DNA of 64,000 bases from Ruegeria sp. TM1040 (lineage in GTDB: Bacteria; Pseudomonadota; Alphaproteobacteria; Rhodobacterales; Rhodobacteraceae). Below are positions 58,085 to 64,000 of this stretch, in pieces. Under the pieces are notes generated by a model. The model searched no databases, had not been told where the DNA came from, and saw only the letters and a list, made by a program, of their open reading frames with translations. Position 1 is the first letter of the stretch, and each line of letters opens with the position of its first letter. A program made the position numbers and the translations under genes. The stretch is from contig NC_008044.1 of NCBI RefSeq assembly GCF_000014065.1, forward strand, positions 1,201,501-1,265,500, given 5' to 3'.

Positions 58085-59716
58085 TCAGCAGAGCGACTTC
58101 GCCTGTTCCCGCAGGGCGAATTTCTGGATTTTCCCGGTTGAGGTGCGCGGGATTTCGGTCAGGACAAATTTGCGCGGCACCTTGTAGGGGGCGAGTTGGT
58201 CACGACACCATTGCCTGAGCGCATCGGTGTCGATCTCTGCACCTTCGGCCAGCTCGATGAAGGCGCATGGTGTTTCGCCCCATTTCTCGTCGGGCATGGC
58301 GACAACGGCGGTGACGGCAATCGCGGGATGGCGATACAGCGCCTCTTCGACCTCGATGGAGGAGATATTCTCTCCGCCGGAAATAATGACATCCTTCGAG
58401 CGGTCCTTGAGCTGGATATAGCCGTCAGGATGAACAACACCCAGATCGCCGGAATGAAACCAGCCCCCCTCAAAGGCTTTTCGGGTGGCGTCAGGATTGC
58501 GAAAATAGCCCTTCATCACGACATTGCCGCGAAACATGACCTCGCCCATGGTTTCGCCATCATGGGGCACGGGCTCTAGGGTTTCGGGGTCCAGAACGTT
58601 GAGTCCCTCGAGCGGAAGATAGCGCACGCCCTGCCGGGATTTCAGGCGGGACTGTTCGTCGTGCGGCAGCTCGGACCAGCTTTGATGCCAGTCGTTGACC
58701 ACGGCAGGGCCATAGGTTTCTGTGAGTCCATAAAGATGCGTGACTTCAAAGCCTGCGGTTTTCATGTCCGCCAGCAGCTTTTCCGGCGGCGGGGCAGCGG
58801 CTGTAAAAAACTGAACGGTCTGATCGAGGGGGCGCTGCACGTCGGCGGGGGCCGAGATCATCAGCGACATCACGATGGGCGCGCCACAGAGATGCGTGAC
58901 GCCCTCGTCGGCGAGCGCGTTCCAGATCTGATCCGCCCGCACCTGGCGCAGGCAGACATGGGTGCCAATGATCGCCGAGAGCGTCCAGGGAAAACACCAG
59001 CCGTTGCAGTGAAACATCGGCAGGGTCCAGAGATAGACCGCATGTTTGCCCATCGTTGTCGTGAGCGCATTGCCCTGCGCCAAAAGATAGGCCCCGCGAT
59101 GATGCGAAACGACCCCCTTGGGGTCTCCGGTGGTGCCCGAGGTGTAGTTGATCGAGATCGCGTCCCATTCGTCTTCGGGCATGAGCCAGGCAAACTCGGC
59201 GTCACCATCCGCAATAAAGCTATCGTAGTCCACGGCTTCGGTTTTGATCCGCGCGCCCTCGTAGACGGGATCGTCGACCTCGATCAGCAGGGGCTGCACC
59301 GAGCAAAGCGCCAGCGCCTCCTGCATCAAGGGCATGAATTCAGAGTCGACGATGACGACCTTGGACATCGCGTGATCCAGCTGAAAGGCGATGATCGCAG
59401 CATCAAGCCGGGTGTTGATCGAATGCAGCACCGCACCGCACATGGGGACGCCATAGTGACACTCAAGCATCGCGGACGTGTTTGGCAGCAGGGCCGAGAC
59501 CGTATCGCCCCGCGTGATGCCCCTATGCGACAGTGCCGAGCCAAGCTGGCGCGCGCGTGCATAAAAAGCGGCGTAGCTGCGTCGAAGGGGGCCGTGAATG
59601 ATTGCCGTGTGCTCTGGAAATACCGTTGCGGCCCGCTCCAGAAACATGAGCGGGGTCAGGGGCTGATAGTTGGCCGGGGTGCGATCCAGATCGGTATTGT
59701 AGGGGTTGGCGCTCAT
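58085..59716 (-). CDS. AMP-dependent acyl-CoA synthetase/ligase
   Basis: The 543-residue protein activates a carboxylic acid to its CoA thioester through an acyl-adenylate. The P-loop-like motif is YTSGTTGDPKGVVSHH, the A5 region HLYGLTETYGPAVV, the hinge WFHSGDLGVVHPDGYIQLKDRSKD, and the catalytic lysine is in STGKIQKFALR near the C terminus. The N terminus (NPYNTDLDRTPANYQPLTP) is typical of a large proteobacterial group acting on short/medium acids. The start at 59716 is 4 bp after the crotonase stop, so it is the last gene of the methyltransferase-OsmC-crotonase-ligase set. The substrate is unknown. Confidence 0.88.
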   Translation of the reverse strand: MSANPYNTDLDRTPANYQPLTPLMFLERAATVFPEHTAIIHGPLRRSYAAFYARARQLGSALSHRGITRGDTVSALLPNTSAMLECHYGVPMCGAVLHSINTRLDAAIIAFQLDHAMSKVVIVDSEFMPLMQEALALCSVQPLLIEVDDPVYEGARIKTEAVDYDSFIADGDAEFAWLMPEDEWDAISINYTSGTTGDPKGVVSHHRGAYLLAQGNALTTTMGKHAVYLWTLPMFHCNGWCFPWTLSAIIGTHVCLRQVRADQIWNALADEGVTHLCGAPIVMSLMISAPADVQRPLDQTVQFFTAAAPPPEKLLADMKTAGFEVTHLYGLTETYGPAVVNDWHQSWSELPHDEQSRLKSRQGVRYLPLEGLNVLDPETLEPVPHDGETMGEVMFRGNVVMKGYFRNPDATRKAFEGGWFHSGDLGVVHPDGYIQLKDRSKDVIISGGENISSIEVEEALYRHPAIAVTAVVAMPDEKWGETPCAFIELAEGAEIDTDALRQWCRDQLAPYKVPRKFVLTEIPRTSTGKIQKFALREQAKSLC

Positions 59717-59720
59717 CGGC

Positions 59721-60521
59721 TTATGCATCCTGCCATTGCGGGGAACGTTTTTCGACAAAGGCATTGATGCCTTCTGCGGCATCCTGCGCCAACATGTTTT
59801 TGACCATCACGTCCGCTGCATAGTCATAGGCGTCCGACAGGGGCATTTCGCGCTGCGCATAAAACGCCTGCTTGCCAGTGGCGAGCGTCATGGAGGATTT
59901 GGACGCGATCTTATGCGCCAGTTCCAGCACCGCGTCCTGCAAGCCGTCTTCGGAGGTGACGCGGTTGACAAGACCGATCTCGGCGGCGCGCTCCGCAGAG
60001 GTCATGTCGCCCGTCAGCAGCATTTCCATGGCGTGTTTGCCAGCCACATTGCGGGACAAGGCAACCATCGGGGTGGAGCAAAACAGCCCGATGTGAACAC
60101 CCGGCGTGCTGAAGCGTGCGCTCTCGGCGGCGATCGCGAGGTCGCAGCTGGCCACAAGCTGACAGCCCGCAGCGGTCGCGACGCCGGTGACTTCGGCGAT
60201 GACGGGTTTGGGGCAGGTCACAATGCTCTGCATGACGGCCGAGCAAAGCGCCATGATCCGCGCAAAATAGGCCTTGCCGCCATCCGGCGCCGCGCGGCCG
60301 CGGGTCAGCTCCTTTAGGTCATGACCTGCGCTGAACGCAGGGCCATTTGCCGCAAGCACCACCACACGTACCGCGGGGTCCTGACCCGCGCTGGCTAAGG
60401 CCTCGCCGAGCGTGCCCAGCATCGCCTCGGAGAGTGCATTGCGGCGCGCGACATCATTCAGCGTGAGGCGCAGCACGCCGGTCTCGCTCAATTGCTTGAG
60501 GAGGATTGCATCCGTTTGCAT
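59721..60521 (-). CDS. enoyl-CoA hydratase/isomerase family protein (ECHDC3-like)
   Basis: A 266-residue crotonase-fold protein with the oxyanion block FSAGHDLKELTRG. The two catalytic glutamates of classical enoyl-CoA hydratase are absent: the first position is Gln (ATAAGCQLVA) and the second is Gly (STPGVHIGLFCSTP). This fits the ECHDC3 branch, whose reaction is not well defined. It starts 10 bp after the osmC stop and ends 4 bp before the ligase, in one unit. I chose the ATG at 60521 (MQTDAILLK). Confidence 0.85.
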   Translation of the reverse strand: MQTDAILLKQLSETGVLRLTLNDVARRNALSEAMLGTLGEALASAGQDPAVRVVVLAANGPAFSAGHDLKELTRGRAAPDGGKAYFARIMALCSAVMQSIVTCPKPVIAEVTGVATAAGCQLVASCDLAIAAESARFSTPGVHIGLFCSTPMVALSRNVAGKHAMEMLLTGDMTSAERAAEIGLVNRVTSEDGLQDAVLELAHKIASKSSMTLATGKQAFYAQREMPLSDAYDYAADVMVKNMLAQDAAEGINAFVEKRSPQWQDA

Positions 60522-60531
60522 GGGTGTTCTT

Positions 60532-60981
60532 TCAATGAATGTTGATTTCAACGCTATCGGCCAGGGTATTGGCGATAAAGCAGTAGCGGTGCGCGCGGTC
60601 CTGCATCTGGGCGAGCTCCTCCGCATCGACGCTAAAGCCCGTATCAAATCGCACCACCGGATTGAGATCGATCCGGGTCACGGACATCTGGCCTTTGGCG
60701 TTCTTGCCAAGGTGCGCCTCTGCATAGTCATGATAGCTTGCAACCGGCCACCCCGCCTTGGCCGAGAGCGCCAGAAAGGTCATCATGTGGCAGCTCGACA
60801 GGGCAGAGGCGAGGGCTTGCTCGGGATTTGTGTTTGCAGCGTCGCCGCCCCAATCGGGGGCGGCGTCCACCTGGACGTCGTAGGTGCTATTGTACTGGAC
60901 CGTGTGCTCGTTCGAGAACTTACCGGTTTGCAGTTCGTTTTCAGTACGTTGCCAGTGCAATTCGATCGCGAGATGGGACAT
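60532..60981 (-). CDS. OsmC family protein
   Basis: The 149-residue protein is an OsmC/Ohr-type thiol peroxidase fold member. The single clear candidate active cysteine is in LSSCHMMTFLALSAKAG; a second lies near the C terminus (AHRYCFIAN), matching the two-cysteine OsmC arrangement. Such proteins reduce organic hydroperoxides. GGAGAC lies 7 bases before the ATG at 60981. It sits 22 bp after the DmdA-like gene and before the crotonase. Its role in this set is unclear; protection from a reactive product is possible. Confidence 0.88.
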   Translation of the reverse strand: MSHLAIELHWQRTENELQTGKFSNEHTVQYNSTYDVQVDAAPDWGGDAANTNPEQALASALSSCHMMTFLALSAKAGWPVASYHDYAEAHLGKNAKGQMSVTRIDLNPVVRFDTGFSVDAEELAQMQDRAHRYCFIANTLADSVEINIH

Positions 60982-61003
60982 GTTTTGGTCTCCTCTCCAA
61001 CGC

Positions 61004-62146
61004 TCAGGCGGCGGCAATCTGCTTGCGCGGATCAAAGAAGGGACGCTCCACAACGCTGGCAGAGGTTGCACCCGAGGTCATTGTCACCTCAACGTCGCTG
61101 CCGATCACCGCGTGTTCGGCGTCCACCATCGCCAGGGCGATGTTCTTTTCAAGGCGCGGGGAATAGACGGCGGATGTGACCTTGCCGATGGTTTCGCCAT
61201 TCTTGGTGATCGGCCAGAACGTGGTGTTGGGCCCCCGCAGCGGTGCGGCGTCGATTACCAGACCAACCTGCAGGCGTGCGGGACCTTCCTTTTGGATGCG
61301 CTTGAGCGCCGCCTTGCCGATGAAGTCGGCTTCCATGTCGAGGTTTACAAGCCGGTCAAAGCCCAGCTCGAAGGGGTTGGTGTGAATATCGGCATCCGCA
61401 TGATAAGAGAGCATGCCCCCTTCGATCCGGCGAATGGAGGAGGTGTGGCCCGGCTTCAAACCATGCTGCATCCCCGCCGCCATGATCCGTTCCCAGAGTG
61501 CGTCGCCCTGGCTTCCGTCGCGCAGATAGAGCTCATAGCCAAGCTCGCTCGACCAGCCGGTGCGCGAGACAATCAACGGGATACCATCGAGGTCGAGTTC
61601 GCGCAGCCAGTAGTATTTGAGGTCCATGATGCTCTCGCCAAAGAGCTCCTGCATCACCAGCCCAGATTTCGGCCCCTGCAGCTGCAGCGGAGAGACGTCC
61701 GGTTCGCAAATCTGCACATCCAGGCCAGAGTGCACCGCCACGCCCTGCGCCCAGAGCAGGATGTCGCTGTCAGCAAGCGAAATCCAGAAGTGGTTTTCAG
61801 CCAGCCGCAGCAGGATCGGGTCGTTCAAGATGCCGCCTTCGGCATTGGTGATCAGGATGTATTTGCACTGACCCACGGCCATGGTCGACAGGTCGCGCGG
61901 AGTGAGCATCTGAACGAATTTTGCCGCATCCGGTCCGGTGATCTCCACCTGGCGCTCGACCGCGACATCGCATAGGATTGCATCGTTGACGAGGTTCCAG
62001 AAGTTCTGCTCCGGATCGCCAAAGTCGCGCGGGATATACATATGATTGTAAACGGAAAAACCCTTTGCTCCCCAACGCACGGTGGCGTCGAAATACGGGG
62101 ATTTGCGGATCTGGGTGCCAAAGCCGAAATCGTCTGCTTGCGTCAT
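61004..62146 (-). CDS. GcvT/DmdA-family tetrahydrofolate-dependent methyltransferase
   Basis: The 380-residue protein belongs to the glycine-cleavage T / DMSP demethylase (DmdA) superfamily. Conserved DmdA-like blocks are RKSPYFDATVRWGAKGFSVYN, DVAVERQVEITGPDAAKFVQ, MLTPRDLS, GGILNDPILLRL, EPDVSPLQLQGPKSG and the C-terminal barrel. The element that reads GWSKQGGFE in DMSP demethylases, as I recall them, is GWSSELGYELYL here, closer to sarcosine/dimethylglycine-type folate enzymes. It probably moves a methyl group from an S-, N- or O-methyl substrate to tetrahydrofolate; the substrate is undetermined. GGAGGA precedes the ATG at 62146. First gene of a four-gene unit. Confidence 0.82.
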   Translation of the reverse strand: MTQADDFGFGTQIRKSPYFDATVRWGAKGFSVYNHMYIPRDFGDPEQNFWNLVNDAILCDVAVERQVEITGPDAAKFVQMLTPRDLSTMAVGQCKYILITNAEGGILNDPILLRLAENHFWISLADSDILLWAQGVAVHSGLDVQICEPDVSPLQLQGPKSGLVMQELFGESIMDLKYYWLRELDLDGIPLIVSRTGWSSELGYELYLRDGSQGDALWERIMAAGMQHGLKPGHTSSIRRIEGGMLSYHADADIHTNPFELGFDRLVNLDMEADFIGKAALKRIQKEGPARLQVGLVIDAAPLRGPNTTFWPITKNGETIGKVTSAVYSPRLEKNIALAMVDAEHAVIGSDVEVTMTSGATSASVVERPFFDPRKQIAAA

Positions 62147-62201
62147 GTGTCGTCCTCCCAACGGTCGGCCAGATCGGCCGAGACAAGCCTGTGTTCGACG
62201 A

Positions 62202-62268
62202 CGATTTAGATCGAAAAACGCGCGCAATTTGGTCCGGAGTTTTCAAATTCTCAGACCGTTCAGACCAA
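62202..62268. promoter_or_regulatory. operator-like repeats upstream of the DmdA-like gene
   Basis: The 159-bp gap between the Lrp gene stop and the DmdA-like gene holds an inverted repeat CGAT-TTAG-ATCG (62202-62213), TTGGTC (62229-62234) with GACCAA (62263-62268), and a direct repeat TCAGACC at 62251-62257 and 62260-62266. They are likely binding sites for the adjacent Lrp regulator or another factor. Confidence 0.35.
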
Positions 62269-62305
62269 TTTTGACGCCCGTTTTGGACAGATCAGACTTG
62301 TCGGG

Positions 62306-62797
62306 TCATTTCTCGCTTTTGGCGACCAGTTTCGCGAGGTTCGGGCGGCTCGTCTTGATCTGACGAGTCGCGATGTAGGTCATGTAGCGATCGATGGAGA
62401 GCTCGGCCGAGAGCATCTCATCCATGAGGCTCTGAAAGGCGGCAAGCGTGGGGGTGGCGACCTTCATGACATAATCCATGCCACCTCCGGTGGCGACACA
62501 GTCGATCACTTCATCAAGTCCGCGGATGTAGGTTTCAAACCTGTCAAAATCCGTCTTGCGGTGATGGGTGAGCGAGATGGTGACGACCACTTGGGTAAAA
62601 TCAATGATCCGGTCGAGTGCCAATTCGGCATGATAGCCGCGAATATAGCCAGCGGCCTTGAGCCGTACCAGGCGCGCCCAACAGGGAGTGGGCGAGAGGT
62701 TCACAAGCTCCGCAAGCCGGGTCTTGCTCAGTTGGCCGTGTTGCTGCACGGCGCTCAGGATCCGAATTTCTGTCGCGTCGAGACCTTGCTTCTTCAT
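62306..62797 (-). CDS. Lrp/AsnC family transcriptional regulator
   Basis: The 163-residue protein has the AsnC-type helix-turn-helix (LDATEIRILSAVQQHGQLSK, then LAELVNLSPTPCWARLVRLK) and a RAM domain from about residue 75. It lies directly upstream of, and in the same direction as, the DmdA-like/OsmC/crotonase/ligase genes, with repeat-rich DNA between, so it is the likely regulator of that set. The start at 62797 is by family alignment; the ribosome binding site is weak. The ligand is unknown. Confidence 0.86.
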   Translation of the reverse strand: MKKQGLDATEIRILSAVQQHGQLSKTRLAELVNLSPTPCWARLVRLKAAGYIRGYHAELALDRIIDFTQVVVTISLTHHRKTDFDRFETYIRGLDEVIDCVATGGGMDYVMKVATPTLAAFQSLMDEMLSAELSIDRYMTYIATRQIKTSRPNLAKLVAKSEK

Positions 62798-63243
62798 TTG
62801 TGTGACACATCCATCCAGTCGAACGCCCTGAAGAATCATCCACAGGGGCTACTGGCTCGATCATGAATGAAATTTCCGCTGTCCTGAGCGGGGTTTCCGA
62901 CCGTTCCTCATATGGCCACGTCAATTTTTCATTTTCCCGGAGAGACGGGTGGGAGCCAGCCGCGTTGGATTGCGCGTCATTAGGGTTTGGCCCTGTGTCA
63001 CCTCGGGCAAGCAGGGCCTTTGCCGCGGCGGGTGCATGTTTTGGGGCCCGAACGGGCCTGGAGGCGGCTGAATTTGGGGGCGCTGCGTTAAATTGAGATT
63101 TACAACAAGTGTTTAGGTAGGTCATTGACGCTAAAAAAACACCGAAGCGCGCGTTGTGGCCCTTACTGTAAGCAGACCTACCGAACTTGACAGATTTGAG
63201 GCCATTTGGAACTTTGCGCGCAAATATCTGGTCGGGGGGCAAG
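62798..63243. other. intergenic region between divergent genes
   Basis: This 446-bp gap separates the Lrp gene from the TAXI binding-protein gene. The right part (63090-63200) is AT-richer and includes poly-A stretches, suitable for promoters. No frame in it has a good ribosome binding site or protein-like composition, and I call no gene. Confidence 0.6.
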
Positions 63244-64000
63244 ATGGCGATCATCAACAGGGCCATAACGGGGCTCGCGGCGACCATATTGATGTGCGCC
63301 ACCTTGAGCAGCCCTCAGGCGCAGGCCGAAGATTTCATCACAATAGGCACGGGGTCGGTGTCGGGTCTCTATTACCCGGTGGGCAATGCGATCTGCCGCC
63401 TTCTGAACAAGGACCGTCACCGGCACGGGATCCGCTGCACCGCCGAGACCAGCGAGGGGTCACTGGGCAATCTGCGCGATTTGCGCGAAGGGCGGATCGA
63501 CTTTGCGCTGGTTCAGTCCGACTGGCAGGCCAAGGCCTTTGAAGGCACGGCGGCACTGTCACAGGGGGAGCCGTTTTCGGACATGCGCGCGGTGCTGTCC
63601 CTGCACGAAGAGATCTTTACCGTTGTTGCCCGTGCGGATTCCGAGATTGCGACCTTTTCCGATCTGCGCGGCATGCGGGTGAACATCGGCAATGAGGGCT
63701 CGGGGCAGCGCGCCACGATGCTCGCGTTGATGGGGGCTCTGGGCTGGAGCATGGAGAGTTTCTCCGAGGTGCATCATCTGTCTGCCTCCGAGCAATCCGC
63801 AGCGCTTTGTGCGGGGACATTTGATGCGATGGTCTTTGCTGTTGGCCACCCCGCTGCCACCGTCGAAGAGGCGACGACTGCGTGCGACTCGGTTCTGGTG
63901 TCGCTTGATGAACCTTCAATCCGCGCCGTGATCGCGGATACCGGGTATTTCGAGTTCACCGAGATTCCGGCCAACCTCTATCGCGGCAACCCGCATCCGG
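63244..64000 (+). CDS. TAXI-family TRAP transporter solute-binding subunit, 5' part
   Basis: From the ATG at 63244 the frame runs off the right edge after 252 codons. It starts with a signal peptide (about residues 1-26, ending SPQAQA) and then EDFITIGTGSVSGLYYPVGNAICRLLN, the hallmark of TAXI proteins, which bind a dicarboxylate or amino acid such as glutamate and deliver it to a sodium-dependent TRAP permease. The segments TSEGSLGNLRDLREGRIDFALVQSD and VNIGNEGSGQRATM are also typical. GGGGGG lies just upstream of the start. Permease genes would be expected beyond the window. Confidence 0.93.
   Translation, partial: MAIINRAITGLAATILMCATLSSPQAQAEDFITIGTGSVSGLYYPVGNAICRLLNKDRHRHGIRCTAETSEGSLGNLRDLREGRIDFALVQSDWQAKAFEGTAALSQGEPFSDMRAVLSLHEEIFTVVARADSEIATFSDLRGMRVNIGNEGSGQRATMLALMGALGWSMESFSEVHHLSASEQSAALCAGTFDAMVFAVGHPAATVEEATTACDSVLVSLDEPSIRAVIADTGYFEFTEIPANLYRGNPHP

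Noticed and set aside
57994-58140. A TTG-started frame (SQRAHALVELRRG...) that faintly recalls a GntR regulator start
   Set aside because: The similarity is a few residues only, the frame runs into the antisense of the ligase gene, and there is no ribosome binding site.

Overview
The window looks like a chromosomal segment of a Roseobacter-group alphaproteobacterium (Rhodobacterales, Ruegeria/Phaeobacter-like). The basis is high GC, ribosome binding sites of the GGAG/AGGA type, an alphaproteobacterial SOS box (GTTC-N7-GTTC) before lexA, an adenosylcobalamin-dependent ribonucleotide reductase, a GTA-type endolysin/holin pair, and protein sequences that read like that group. No insertion sequence, integrase, CRISPR array, rRNA operon or plasmid replication gene was seen. 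This is mostly core genome, with a few accessory or poorly described modules.

Layout. 1-5.3 kb: the start of purL (minus), a LysR regulator, and a divergent fused indolepyruvate ferredoxin oxidoreductase. 5.3-14.1 kb (plus): acyltransferase, murI, argC, ccmE, a muramidase plus holin pair typical of gene transfer agent release, ccmF, ccmH, a DUF2087-type protein and a PaaG-like crotonase. 14.1-26.1 kb, mostly minus: a membrane-anchored RTX-repeat protein, gltA, gltX, comEC (plus), lexA, moeA, moaC, trpC, ung, trpD, trpG; the last seven after lexA form one tightly packed run. 26.3-34.1 kb: a divergent-polysaccharide-deacetylase gene on the opposite strand separates trpGD-ung-trpC from trpE; then a PpiD-like chaperone, an aminotransferase, gpt and fabI. 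34.3-36.2 kb (plus): pdxH, a double cold-shock-domain protein, a DUF192 protein and tRNA-Pro(UGG). 36.2-45.9 kb: a regulatory leader with two NrdR-like boxes, nrdJ, a small secreted protein of unknown function, a possible cysteine leader peptide, cysS, cimA and a squalene/phytoene-synthase-like gene. 45.9-50.9 kb: MFS transporter, AlkA-like glycosylase, esterase, Lrp regulator, cupin, RluE-like pseudouridine synthase, HNH protein. 50.9-55.7 kb: an arginine/ornithine catabolic operon (arginase, CtlX, ornithine cyclodeaminase) under a divergent Lrp regulator, then dsbB-like and YqaA-like membrane proteins and tRNA-Leu(CAA). 55.8-64 kb: a GGDEF protein without the usual I-site, a gene set of acyl-CoA ligase, crotonase, OsmC protein, GcvT/DmdA-like methyltransferase and Lrp regulator, and the start of a TAXI-type TRAP binding protein.

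Points most worth following up are the DmdA-like/OsmC/crotonase/ligase set near the right end, whose substrate cannot be read from sequence; the GTA-type lysis pair lodged in the cytochrome c maturation genes; the short Cys-ending reading frame with alternative stems ahead of cysS; and the paired NrdR-like boxes 32 bp apart ahead of nrdJ. Starts were chosen by ribosome binding site and family N-terminus, so several differ from the longest open frame.
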